From NCBI GenBank assembly GCA_037975125.1, contig CM075850.1, positions 129,990,181 to 130,054,180 on the forward strand: a stretch of 64,000 bases of DNA, in the 5' to 3' direction. The notes under the pieces are model-generated. The model made no database searches, was not told the origin of the DNA, and saw nothing but the letters and a program-made list of their open reading frames with translations. Positions 25,434-39,906 of this stretch are shown here, one piece after another. Source of the DNA: Latrodectus hesperus. Taxonomy: Eukaryota; Arthropoda; Arachnida; Araneae; Theridiidae. Position 1 is the first letter of the stretch. Each line of letters begins with the position of its first letter. A program made the position numbers and the translations under genes.

Positions 25434-25735
25434 TGTTGCACAAGCATGATCCCTTTACATAGCAGTGAGTTGGGCTCCCCGAGTTATCAAGAAGCAGCAG
25501 AGTAGAGTCTTCTGGATTTTGAAAAAGGGACCAAGCGAAAGAAACCTAACATTTGGACTGCCAGCCTCAGATATATCACTTCACTTGGAGGACATTGCGA
25601 CCACGCACAATTTAACGTGTCCCAGCCACATTTAGCAAACACGGCTTATCTTTGGTTAATCCAGGATTGAAACTTACTACCTTCCTATAATGAAACCGAC
25701 GCCCTAATCAATCAGGTCACCGCGATCCAAGTTAA
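25434..25735 (-). repeat. tRNA-derived SINE, family B
   Basis: GAGTTGGGCTCCCCGAG, AAAGGGACCAAGCGAAAGAA, CACTTGGAGGACATTGCGAC and CAGGTCACCGCGATCC occur in the family B order, minus orientation. It lies 75 bp from another copy in the same orientation, forming a loose tandem. Confidence 0.85.
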
Positions 25736-25929
25736 CTTTCTGTATCGTTTACACTGATGCCAAATTTCTGCATCTTTATATGCCACTTTTTTCGATTATG
25801 GTAATTTCAATAATAGTGGCAGGATTAATTACCCCACTTGTAAAAATGATGTGGCCAGCTAGTTTCACTGGATTATACTCTGTGATGAATCAAGCTTTTT
25901 TAACATCCAATTCATGATTATTATAGATT

Positions 25930-26165
25930 TTTTGGCGGTAAGCAATCTTCTGGATCTGATCAGGCATGTAGAGGTTTGGTTTTATTTGTTTGTCATTCAA
26001 CAGTCATTTTTTGCACACGAGGACTGATTAGACTGAGACCTACAGTTTAAAGTGAATTCTGAACAACTACAAACATTCATATCAATTGTGGGATTCGAAT
26101 CTTATGAACTGTTGACATCAAATACTAGACCACTAACCATTCGGCTACCAGCTTGGCAGACATGT
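25930..26165 (-). repeat. tRNA-derived SINE, family E
   Basis: On the minus strand the head reads TAGCCGAATGGTTAGTGG (A box) followed about 40 bp later by AGATTCGAATCCC (a B box fitting GWTCRANNC). The body TTTAAACTGTAGGTCTCAG is shared with 36890-37055. A-box and B-box spacing is tRNA-like. Confidence 0.85.
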
Positions 26166-26925
<760 letters not shown>

Positions 26926-26939
26926 GCAGGTAATAATCA

Positions 26940-28560
26940 AAATAAGGAAAAGCACCGTTGATTTATAAAGAATCCTTTATTGGGGATCATCTTTGACATG
27001 CAATACAACATGCATTCGCCACAGAATCTATTGATAAAGGGCTGAATAGGGTGTAAAGAAATAGTGTACCATTCTTCATGATGATAGTGCAAAAGTTCTG
27101 AAAGTGATGCCAGTGAAGATATCAATTGCGCATTGAATGCTCCAAAATAGACCGTTGAATAATTTTATATTGAAGTTGATGTCTTTGCTAGTGAAAGTAT
27201 GTGTGAAACAATATCCCCGGCCAATATTCGGCCAATACCCGGCCAATAATCATCAAACCAATATTCGGCAAATCCCGATACATGCAATAATGTACCGATA
27301 CATAATCTACCGATAAGTACATTTTGGAAAATTTTAACCCCTCCAGGAATCAAAGTTTGCCTCGTATTATTGTACGGAATTTGGAGACTCGTGTTGATTG
27401 AGGGTCGATAAAATAAGTTCCTAACAATCACAGGACTTTCATTTGTAGAACTTTCTAAGAGATGCCGGAAAAAAAGCAGCAGTTACAGCATTTAGGAATC
27501 ACAATTATGCAGTTTTAATTCAACTTAGTTCAACGGTAAACAGCTCCCACAAATAGAGGTCTTCAAATACCTCAGACAGACAGCTCGTATCTACTAGTCT
27601 ATCACTGCAGCTGGAAACTAAAAACTGATGGACTCAGTCCATGGAACGGTGGTATTTATAACTTAATTGGCTTAAAAGCCTACATCTTTCACCAATATTC
27701 TGGAAGATTCTCTAAAGAGAGCCACCTCTCTTTATAACTTTCCAAGAACTTGGGTGGCTTAATTTTCAGAATTATCTATTTCTCACTAAATCTCGCTAAG
27801 TAGTCGTCAAGCTGCCAAATCACTGGAAAAGCAGTTCTTAGCGTAAAAACAAGCCTACATCACTCGATTTTAGTCCCAGAATCTGAATACTTCATATCTG
27901 TTTGAGATATCTTCAGACGAATACAAAAAATATTTACAAACTTGGTAAAAACATAGATCTGATCAGCTATGGATTTCCTATACTTTTCTCCAGCGATCCT
28001 TCATGTCAAAGCTGCTATTGGTGGGGCAGAAAACTTTAACATCCCGATAGCATAAAAAATCATACTCCAACCTTGAGTGTTGAAAATATTCACAATCATA
28101 CATTTGTGCAAATGTCTTTAAATGTGCGCTTTCTTGTGGCAGTAAAAGGTGTGAAAAATGATTCATGAGACTGATAATTTTTTCCATTTATCTCTCGACC
28201 ATTTTTGTTAACGTGACACCATTTCTTGATGTTTGACGTTAACATCTATCACAAGTGTCTTGAAGGTTTCTGTTCTGCCGTAAATGCTCTGCATTAAAAG
28301 GTTTACCAATAAGAATACACCAATAACCAATAAGAATATCAGTAACCAGCTTCTATCAGTTTGAGAATCCAGATGCATATTGAGATGTGCGATTACTTTA
28401 GCTCCAATTGTTTTTGCTTCTTTCATCTACTATTTTACTTTACCGAGCTTGTTTGGCGAATCAGTGTGCATTTTGTCATGATTTTAGAAATCATGCCAGT
28501 AGAAACTTTTGAAATTTGGGATGCTTCGATCACACTTGTCCCAAACAGATAATTTATCCT
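26940..28560 (-). pseudogene. Tc1-like transposase, heavily decayed and interrupted
   Basis: Minus-strand pieces in order are TIGAKVIAHLNMHLDS (matching AAKVTAELN in copy 1), NHFSHLLLP (matching SSFTLFP), MIFYAIGM and a GEKYRK block, then after the insert TLIPGGVKIFQ (matching TLFPAGDGIFQ), EYWFDD (matching QSWFDE), and LSELLHYHHEEWYTISLHPI (matching LTELSHYLHEEWYNIPLNTI). Many stops and frameshifts occur and the catalytic SPDFNIIE block is lost. Around 27215-27265 the unit TATTGGCCG is repeated in tandem. It is the same family as the pseudogene at 16656-17638 but older. Confidence 0.88.
27371..27953 (-). mobile_element. 583-bp insert, possible solo LTR
   Basis: The block starts TGTACGG and ends AAAAACA, so it has TG...CA ends, and its length equals the excess of copy 2 over copy 1 to within one base. 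On the minus strand it contains a TATA-like GTTATAAATACC near 27650-27663 and downstream an AT-rich region that could hold a polyadenylation site, as in an LTR. No clean target duplication was found and there is no coding sequence. An unrelated non-autonomous element is the main alternative. Confidence 0.5.
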
Positions 28561-28884
28561 TATTTTTCAATGAGAATTTTGACATTTTATGATTTCAAAA
28601 AAATTCGATACTTACAGGACTTCAATATAAAGTTATCATTAAAAGCAATATAAATCTATCCATCTTTTCCATTTATATAAAAATCTATCATCTATTATTA
28701 TTGGTTATTGCTTACAAAGTATATTAATTATGTCGAATTTAATTCACATGTTTCCATTATCTTGATAACCACTTGTATGCTAGCAGTCATGGCCTATTAT
28801 ACAGGTGGTCAGTGCCATGAGCCTCAGAATTCAAAACGAAATACCTAGTGAAAAGGTAATGTATGAGTACGTTGACACTGCTGT

Positions 28885-29182
28885 TGTTGCGCCAGCGTAC
28901 TTCCATGTAACTAACCCTAAGTTGGGCTCTACCAGATAATAGAAAGAGCTGGGTGACGTCTTTGCGATTTTGAAGCAGTGTTCAAGCAGAAGACCCTAAA
29001 TATTTGGTATGCAATCCCCAGAGGCACCATTTCTCTTGGAGGACATTGTAACCACGCCCAGTTTTAACGTGCCTAGCCACTTTCAGTGAACACGATGGAT
29101 CTTCTGTTAAGCCGGAATTTGAACTCACCACCTTCCGATAATGAGAACCACACACTAACCAATCAGGCCATCGTGGCTTTTA
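28885..29182 (-). repeat. tRNA-derived SINE, family B
   Basis: TTGGGCTCTACCAGATAATA, CTTGGAGGACATTGTAACCA, CCTTCCGATAATGAGAACCA and AGGCCATCGTGGC follow the family order in minus orientation. Complement of the B box region: GGAATTTGAACTC. Confidence 0.88.
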
Positions 29183-29289
29183 CATTGATACTGTAATAAA
29201 TCACGAAAAATTGTCAGTCTTAACGGAATCTTGATTTCACTAGACTTGCCCCCATTTATTTTGATATTAAATATTAGCGTCCACTACAA

Positions 29290-29455
29290 CTTCTGGATGG
29301 TTGTTGTTGGTGCAAACAGCATTCTTCTCTTTTTAACGTGCTGCAGTCACCTTAAGGCAACACGAAGGATCTTCAGTTGGAATACAAACTCTCTATATTC
29401 CGATAATGAGAACGTCATGCTTACCACTTTAGAACACCGCGGCTCCTTCAGAATA
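29290..29455 (-). repeat. tRNA-derived SINE, family B, fragment
   Basis: TTTTAACGTGCTGCAGTCAC, AACACGAAGGATCTTC and TTCCGATAATGAGAACG match the 5' half of neighbouring family B copies, minus orientation. The 3' half is missing. Confidence 0.75.
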
Positions 29456-32400
29456 CCAATACATGACGATTTTGCAATGTTATCCAATGATACCAACACA
29501 TAAGTCATTTTAATTAAAATATTGAAAGTTTCCGGGGCGACTCGCTTTTACAATGAAAAAATATTTTCATCTCTTAATTTAATAATTACTAAGGGAATTT
29601 GAGATTTTCAAAACAATCATCGCGTACATAATTATGAATTATTTTTGCATAAAACATTATACTAAGTTTTCAGTTATGAAAATCTTCTTACAGTTATGCA
29701 AATTCTCGTTATTGTAAGCTACAGCAGCACCACAAAATGCCCAAGCGGTGGTTTTTGGAACGTAAAATATTTTTTTCCGGAATATTATTTTCCCATATTT
29801 TGATTAGTCTAAATACCAACTTTTGTGTCATTTCGGTTATTAGATTACGCTACAGGGCGCTCCAAAAACATTCACTTTAAAAAAGATCACCCTGTATTTA
29901 AATATTACTCCCATTGGTTTATTATTTTAACGATTAAATGATATACTTTCATTTTTACATAATATTTGAATAATATAAAAATAATCTAAACTTTTTGATA
30001 GTAAAATATTCAAATTCTCTTTTACAAAAAAAATAGAGATATATATAAATATAAAATAAAAAAGACTTACGTATACCAATTCCAAATGGCAAAGAATAAC
30101 AACATTATAAGGAAAATTTAAACATTAAATTTAAACAGTGAACAAACATTTAACAGTTCTATGTGCACTTTGAAAAATTCATGTTAATGATAATTTTTCA
30201 ATCAGAATAAAAATCTAAAATTTAAAAATGTTTAACATGTTTTTAGGGAAGAAAAAATATTGATAATTTATTAAAAATCATTTAAAATATATCCTTTATA
30301 AAATAAAAATCTAGCTTAGTTTATAATTCAGGAGGTATGTAGAATAATTACACCGAGATTATTATTGTCAGTAGTATTACTTTTACAAAAGTTAATAATA
30401 TTTATGACAATAATCAAAAAATGCTCGAAAGTTGTGTAGCAAACAAATTATTTATTACAACTTAATGTTATTTTGAAACAACGTTTTAAAGTTATAAATA
30501 TTTCCAGATAAAAACTTTTAAGTAAAATAAAACTTATTTGGCATAAAATGTATATTTATTCATTTAAAATTTATCAAGTATTTTAATCATATACAAAATA
30601 ATATTTTGTTATAAATGTAGTGATATATATTTAAAATGTTTAATTTGTTTCGCAAATGTTTCTAAAATGAAATTTGAAATAAATAAAACATTCATGAAAA
30701 CATAAGAATATTAAATATATGGTTAGATTTTTTTCATTTTGAATATTATTTTATATTTATCTTTATTGAGATCAATATTTAATCACTCTAAGGACCTTGA
30801 TACGATAATATTTGAATAAGAAATTACTCTGAGTACATTCATATTTGCAATCCATGATTTATAGATAAATTAAAATTCAAACAACTCTCAAGAAGTAAAA
30901 TAATTTTCAACGAAATTGAATTAAATTTTTTAAACTGAATAAACAGTTTAAAAACTGATTAAAATTAAAATATTACTTTTAAAATAGCATGTTTTATGTA
31001 AACTGATTCCGTTTTCAATCAATTTTTTATGAGAATAATGGAAAAAGTTAATTTAATTAATTGTTAATAACTCAAAGCATCTTTTCAGATCCCTTACGAT
31101 ATTAAAATTTTAATGATATTTAAAAATATTTTATGCGCCTTTAGTTAAATTACCGGAAAAAATTTATTGAAAATAATGAAAATTTTCATTAATTTAAAAA
31201 TATTTCATAATGAAAAAATATTTGAATCTCGTTATTTGCACGGTAACTTCTTAATTTTTTAAAACTTGAAGAAGTTTTAACTTTGAAAAAAATAAAGATG
31301 TAGTTAAATTGTTTGAATTTAAAGAATAAAGTTTTCACAAGTCCTAATCTATTTGAAATGGTAATAAACTTTTTCATTTTTCTATAATATTTTATTGTGT
31401 TACATTTTATTTTTAATAAATGTAGAGAAAATTATTATAAATTTAAAGATTGAAATCTATTGCTTAAACTATTAGTTTCTTTACTTTATAAAGTTATAAC
31501 ATTTATTTCCTTGACAAATTTCCAACATATTTCAAAAATATGTTTACGTGTTTAATGTAGAGAAAATAAAAAAAAAAATATCAACACAGATAAAAGAAGC
31601 ATAGATATTGAAACGTACAAATCATTTTCTAAATTCAAATATAAATAAGTATAATTAAATAAATTTATAAATAAATAAATATAATTCAAATATAAATAAA
31701 GAGTTATAATAAATTATTGTTTTTAAATTTTAAGTTTGCAATTTTGATGACAAAAAACAAATTAATCATATTTTGAGTTTTAGAGAAATACATTTAAATC
31801 TTATTTCAAATCTTTAATCAAACAAGATAATGTTCATTGTTAAGAAACACATTTTTTATAAGTGTATTATATTACTTTTAATTCAGCAAAAGTATATCCA
31901 TGATAATAATGTAATATTAATTATAATTACACTTTTAACCAAACCTAACTATAACTTAACCATATTCTCCCATTTGACTTATAGCTATAAACGCCATGTA
32001 AATATTACACGCACCTCGTATTCAAAGGGTTATAGTTATTGCAATATAATGATATAGCACTGATAGGAGTATTTAGCATGTATCTTTTGCATGTTTTCGT
32101 TCATTCTTTAAAATTTTTCCTATTTACTCACATTTTCTCTAAATTGCATAAAAATAGCTCCTTATAGTCTTTTGCTTTAACTAATTTGATATTAAAACGT
32201 ATTTATTATTTATGTAATAAATTACTTTGATTCTTTAGAATCATTTTATTTGGTCTATCGGAAAGTTCTGTTCATTGATCAATGACAATGTTGTTAAAAC
32301 CGTATAGAGAAAGATATTTCTCTTACAACATCGGAGATCACAGAAAGTTTAATTCAGCCGAGAAAACTGTTTTTGGTCAAGTTTGGATGATAGTATTGAT

Positions 32401-33216
32401 GTGGAAATATTAGGTATAAGTATTAGAAAGCAAATATTACCAAATAAAAGAAAGCCTAAAGAATTGTATTCAAATCAATAATAATTTTTCCACAAGATAT
32501 ATGTTACATATGTATTCAAATCACAGCATTTGTCAGAGCATGGTTTTTGAAAAGAAGTATGACTAATAACTATTTTGGGAAAAAATATTCAAAACACTTA
32601 ACTGTAATAAATTCCATTTCAAACAAGATAAATTATTTCAACAACCTGTTGTGCATTTGATCGTACATAATTGTTCAGATTTTAAATTGTACTTATTAGT
32701 ATAATATAAGCCCACACATTCAGGGCTATATAAGCCGGAAGAAAACAAATAGATAATTCCAGAGATGATACGCAGCAAAATAAAGCAAGTTTACTTGATT
32801 ATTTCTTTTGCTGAAAAATCATAAACTTTGATTTCAATATGCGGCATGTTGAAATCTATGTAATTATTTCATAGATTTCAAAAAAGTAGTTTTTATAAAG
32901 TAGTAGATTTCAATAAAGTAGTTTTTATTTTAAATATATTTTCTAACTTTATTATCTAACTTTACTGGCTTAAGAATTAGCAAATTCCTATATTCATTAT
33001 ACAATTTAAAAATGACAAATGATTACTTCATTTGAAGACAACAATTTGAACAGAAGTATTCAATACATGAGGATAAATTTTTATCTTAGCAGAAAAGTTA
33101 AAATATGTGCTAATAATCAGTGTCAGATAGGCTAATTCAGAAGTCAATCAATTAGAATAATCTATTATATCCATCATAAATCATATTTATATGATTGGTA
33201 AACATTATTATGAACC

Positions 33217-33219
<3 letters not shown>
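29456..33219. other. AT-rich stretch, no gene seen
   Basis: About 3.7 kb. A small motif, TACAGGGCGCTCC...GATCACCCTGTA at 29856-29910, pairs its two ends and might be a transposon-end remnant. A local duplication of AGATTTCAA[A/T]AAAGTAGTTTTTAT occurs at 32872-32930. No gene was recognised. Confidence 0.5.
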
Positions 33220-33291
<72 letters not shown>

Positions 33292-33299
33292 CATATATA
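33220..33299. repeat. (AT)n microsatellite, left of mariner
   Basis: AT alternation with ACACATACA near its end. The TA at 33298-33299 abuts the element. Confidence 0.97.
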
Positions 33300-34161
<862 letters not shown>

Positions 34162-34395
34162 GCAATATGACATTCATGTGCATGCTGGTCATTGTACATT
34201 GAAATCAGCTGCACAAATGAATTGAAACACTGCACATATGAAATTTACATGACAAAAAGTAAGTGTTATGAAGTGCAAATCATTAAAACTTCAAATCATT
34301 CAACAAAAAAATATAACAGTGGTAGGGATACCTGTTTAACATGAAATTAGGTGTTTTTAATAGCAGTAATTTTACAAGTTCCTTATACATTTACT

Positions 34396-34692
34396 GATGA
34401 GCTCCAGTGGCTCAGTAAAGTGAAGCATCATTTGCCACGGCCAGTGATTGGGAGGGTGACCACGTACACTCCCTCAGAGGGTTGTTGCAGCTCCTTGGAT
34501 TGGGAACGTGTTCACGGTATTAATCTGTAGCATCAAAATTCTTTCCTATGGTGAGGTATGTATGTAGAGGACAGTGCAGCTCAGGTATGATCTCGTCTCT
34601 GTCCGCCGCTTGGTGATGGGCGAATATGTCAAAGCCTATAAATCTTACGGTTCAGTCCGTGGCTTCCCTCCCCCGTTATGTATGTATGTACA
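34396..34692 (+). repeat. SINE-like repeat, family C, best copy
   Basis: It begins GATGAGCTCCAGTGGCTCAG, carries GGGAGGGTGACCACGTACAC and CCGCTTGGTGATGGGCGAAT, and ends in a GTATGTATGTA tail. The order is the same as in the inverted copies at 4575-4888 and 57727-58055. Its base composition stands out strongly. Confidence 0.75.
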
Positions 34693-34785
34693 TTTATTGC
34701 TTTCGAACAGTGTCCGCTTATAAAAAATTACATGTATGTATTCCACATGATTCATTAAATGTTTAAAAAATTTTAAAAAAGCTGT

Positions 34786-35148
34786 GAGAGCCTAGTGGTT
34801 TGGGTATAAGCCTTCCGTTCAGAAGTGCAAAGTTCGATTCCCAATGTCACCAAAGATGCACCGTGTGCCATATATGTGTTTGTAAAATTTTTTAATTGAA
34901 AGTCCTGCGCCTGATCGTTGAGTAGTTACTTTGGGTATAATGGTCTGGTGAATATTTCGTACCCTCCATATCAATGTCAAAATTGAAGGGGTGGCTATTC
35001 TTGTGGTGCCAGCTGTCGGATGGGCTTAGAGCAAATTCGTTCTTTCACCTTTGAGGTGCTCTGGTTAAGCGAAAGACGCCACCTACCGACTTACATTCAC
35101 AAAGCCAACAGCATATCGAGCTTGGCTTGTCCTAAGTAAAAACAACAA
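34786..35148 (+). repeat. tRNA-derived SINE, family A
   Basis: Head GAGCCTAGTGGTTTGGGTAT (A box) and AAAGTTCGATTCCCAATG (B box), body TTTCACCTTTGAGGTGCTCT, tail ATATCGAGCTTGGCTTGTCC then AAAAACAACAAAT. It is about 30 bp shorter than the copy at 15385. Confidence 0.92.
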
Positions 35149-36889
<1,741 letters not shown>

Positions 36890-37055
36890 AGGATTAGTTT
36901 TGTTAGTTAGATTTTGCACTTGACAGCTAATTAGACAGAGACCTACGGTTTAAAGTGGATTCCGAGCCACTACAAACATCTAAACCCAATTTGGGTTTCA
37001 ATCATGTAAACCCAAAACCTCAGTTCAGCCACAGCGCTCGGCACCCCACCTGGTG
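36890..37055 (-). repeat. tRNA-derived SINE, family E, degraded
   Basis: ACAGAGACCTACGGTTTAAA followed by GTGGATTCCGAGCCACTAC matches 25930-26165 in the same order and orientation. The B box is eroded. Confidence 0.75.
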
Positions 37056-37067
37056 AAGAGTCTAAAA

Positions 37068-37403
37068 CAGCGTTTCCCAATGTGGGGCCCACGCGCAACA
37101 AATGGGCAATTTGATTGTTAAAGGGACAATTCGAAAATAGGCTCAACACGAGTTTAACCCTTTTGATTCGGGCCGTTTAAATGCAATACTAGATTTTGGA
37201 GCCAAAATTGAAAGAAAAAAGCAAATTCTAAAATAGTTGGGGTCAATAAATATTATAAGTTTTTTGGTGAGACCAAAATATCAACTGGGGTTTCAACATT
37301 AGTTATGATTGAACCCAAAACCTTTCGTTTTGAGCTATGGTATCCTACCACTAGATCACAGTGAGTCTTAAGCGGTTATAACCTAACGCTTCATAGTTAA
37401 ACT
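37068..37403. mobile_element. Possible hAT element end or fragment
   Basis: CAGCGTTTCCCAATGTGGGG at 37068 closely resembles the well-known left terminus of many hAT elements (CAGxGGTTCTCAAxxTGxGG). The next 80 bp are GC-richer. I found no matching right end (CCxCAxxTTGxGAAxCxCTG) before the next SINE, so the element is truncated or the similarity is chance. Confidence 0.4.
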
Positions 37404-37690
37404 AGCATGCTTCCCTGTACCTAGGTTTGAGTTGGGATCTACCAGTTAGAAAAAGCCGGGAGGAGTTTTCGTCATTCAGAAGCAGGGACCAAGCAGAAGA
37501 CCCCAATGCTTGGTCTGACACCCCCAGTGCTATCATTTCACTTGGAGGACATTGCGGCCACGCTTAGTTTTAACGTAATCCAACCGATTTTAGTGAACAT
37601 GATAAATCCTAAGTTAAGCTGGGATTGGAACTCATTACCTTCCGATAATGAGAAACACGCCCTAACCAACCAGGCTTCCATAGCCTTGAC
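37404..37690 (-). repeat. tRNA-derived SINE, family B
   Basis: GAGTTGGGATCTACCAGTTA, AGCAGGGACCAAGCAGAAGA, CTTGGAGGACATTGCGGCCA and CCTTCCGATAATGAGAAAC follow the family order, minus orientation. A 70-codon plus frame inside is not a gene. Confidence 0.9.
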
Positions 37691-38844
37691 ACTTCATAGT
37701 AGACTGCCTACTGGTTAAAAGACGTTTTAAGGCATTTTAATGTCCACCAAATGAATTGATTTCAGGGAAGACATTCATAGACAGTGCGCCGTTTTTATAT
37801 GTGACGAGGGAGGAAACATGGAAAACTCCCGTCAACTCGACAGACGTGCATACTGAAACCAAAAAATGAACATCCATCTCTCGTTGTTCATCAGTGGCTA
37901 AGATTGTCTCGTTTGCAATTTAGAAACTGTAGTTTCTTCCAGAATCTTTATTTCTGCTTTACAACCAAGAAATTGCTACAATTCATTTACATTTTACCAT
38001 GCTTACTTGTGCAAAATGTATCATACTACTTTTCGATTCTTTCCCATATTTTCAATGTTAATATCAGTATTTAAGAGGGTTGTTAATGATCTATTTTTAT
38101 TCAGATTTACCACAGAGTCATAAATTCAGAATATTAATATTATATTTATAACAGGGAATTTTAAATATTCCATAATGGAAATTATATCCATGTAGTTTTA
38201 ACCTTTTACAAATGCGATTTCTAATAAATCTACAGTTTACTATTCGCTAACGATCCTTTACATTTCATAACCTGGATCGTTATTTTAATTTAAGAGATTT
38301 AAGGTAATTAAAAGCAGTAATGTTTATCATGTATCTTTCATTTGGCATCTTTCTTTGAGAAATTTCTTATTTTCGAAAACATTACTCCGGCATACTTAAA
38401 ACGTTCCTTTGTGAAATAATAAAATTAGCTTTTATTTAAAAAAATTTGACAGTACAAAATAAGTTAACTAAAAAAATTTTATAGTATAATATGAGGCTCA
38501 CTTTTGAAAATTTAAATCAGCACAGATGAAATATAAAAATTTTACGATTAAATTCCTATTTATTTATAATTTTAAATAAATACATAATTTAAATTGTAAT
38601 ATAACTGATATCTTTTTTCAAGGAAGCTTAAAGATGGTTTTTAAAATATCCATTGGTTTCATCCCTTGGCAGATCCCTCAAAGCATATTCGAAAATTATT
38701 ATTTTAGTCTAATTAATCATTTTAAAATAATATTATCATTTTTGAGCTAACTAAAGGTCTTCCATTATCAACAAACAAAAATGTGGTTCAAATATGATGT
38801 AAATAAAAATATGTAAATTCACATTAAATCTCCTTGTCATATTA
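37691..38844. other. AT-rich stretch, no gene seen
   Basis: No feature recognised. Confidence 0.5.
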
Positions 38845-39500
38845 TCAGATTCTAAAAGTGCGCTTCAATCCCTTTTGAATAATTAAACTACGTTTCAAAG
38901 AATTTTAGACAATATATACTTATGTATGGAAGCACACAGAATTTCATTACAATGGATTCCAGCCCACTGTGGAATTATGGATAGTAAAAAAACCTAATGC
39001 ATTGCCTAAGAAGGGAGCTTTGATAGAACATGGTATAAATCATCCTCTTTCTTTTCACATAAATAAATTGTTTATTAATCTGAGCCTTAGAAAAACCCTT
39101 AAACAAGTTATGAGTCAACGCGCAAGCAATAAGAGAAGGGAGATTCTTGGGGAGGAGAGAACTGTTCCCAGTTTTCCAAAAAAGACTGCGTGGGGCTCCA
39201 TTTAGAGGAATGTCTGGACATGACTGCTTGCTGGACCATTTCTATAGTGTTAGAAAGGTGGATTCCCCAAACTGCGTTTTCTGTGACTCTTACCAACCAA
39301 TGACTTTAGTACTTTTAAATAATTGTACCGTACTTTTTTAGTATGAGGTCACAGTCAGTAAGAAATGGAGGGTCAGTGAACTTATAAATTAATCGTTAAT
39401 GTTCCTCATTTGTAAAATAAATTGTACAAAAATGAGTTAGATGACTTTTCTGCAATATTTTTAACGTTAAAAATCTTATAATGATTAATATAATTTTTTT
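38845..39500 (+). pseudogene. Non-LTR retrotransposon 3' end (RNase H to 3' UTR), second family
   Basis: It begins with DSKSALQSLL (RNase H, last catalytic D region), a stop, then RISLQWIPAHCGIMD (the WIPxHxG motif), a frameshift, and a 78-codon frame with INLSLRKTLKQVMSQRASNK. After another shift come FRGMSGHDCLL and SPNCVFCDSYQ...CTVLF, the C-terminal zinc knuckle C-x2-C...C. The 3' UTR (TTGTACAAAAATGAGTTAGA to TTATAATGATTAATATAA) is shared with 53650-54035 on the minus strand, which shows this is one LINE family. Its sequence differs from the LINEs at 5640, 14925 and 17935. It is 5'-truncated and inactive. Confidence 0.85.
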
Positions 39501-39639
39501 TCAGAAATGACACGCATACTTTTTAATTTATTATTTAAATTATTAAAATATGATTTATTATTTAAAAAATTGCTTCAATGTCAATTACTACAATATCATA
39601 AATTGCGTTATTCTTCCCATTTTGTATGACTCTAAGGAA

Positions 39640-39660
39640 CCACACACACACACACACACA
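39640..39660. repeat. (CA)n microsatellite
   Basis: About ten CA units at the edge of a LINE tail copy. Confidence 0.97.
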
Positions 39661-39800
39661 ATGACTTTTGAACACTTAAATTATTGTACTGTACTTTCAC
39701 AATATGAAAATAGGAGAGCATAGGTATAAACTTAAAAGCTAATGTTTGCCATTTATAAAATAAATAAAATAACATTAAATCTAGCTCATTAAAAATTATT
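39661..39800 (+). repeat. LINE 3' tail, second copy
   Basis: ATGACTTTTGAACACTTAAA followed by TTATTGTACTGTACTTTC parallels 39299-39340, and the UTR (AACTTAAAAGCTAATGTTTG) follows. It is a second, very short 5'-truncated copy 160 bp after the first, in the same orientation. Confidence 0.7.
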
Positions 39801-39842
39801 ATTTCTAAAACAGAAGCTTTATATTTTATGCCTAATGTTTTC

Positions 39843-39906
39843 TAATCAATTATTAGATTTTTGATCAATAATTGATTGAAATGATCAAAAATCTAATAAT
39901 TGATTA
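39843..39906. repeat. Perfect 25-bp inverted repeat, 14-bp loop
   Basis: The left arm 39843-39867 (TAATCAATTATTAGATTTTT then GATCA) and right arm 39882-39906 are exact reverse complements, with loop ATAATTGATTGAAA between them. No gene boundary or transposon end is visible on either side. Confidence 0.95.

Larger units (their letters stand above)
26927..28775 (-). mobile_element. Tc1-type DNA transposon, copy 2, with insert
   Basis: The left end CAGGTAATAATCAAAATAAG and the right end read inward, CAAGTGGTTATCAAGATAAT, are diverged versions of the terminal repeats at 16471-17735. It contains a decayed transposase on the minus strand. It is 1849 bp long against 1265 bp for copy 1; the excess of 584 bp corresponds to a block at 27371-27953 with no match to the transposase. 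Confidence 0.88.

Noticed and set aside
29856..29910. TACAGGGCGCTCC facing GATCACCCTGTA as transposon ends
   Set aside because: Only about 10 bases pair, there is no target duplication, and the interior is too short to judge.
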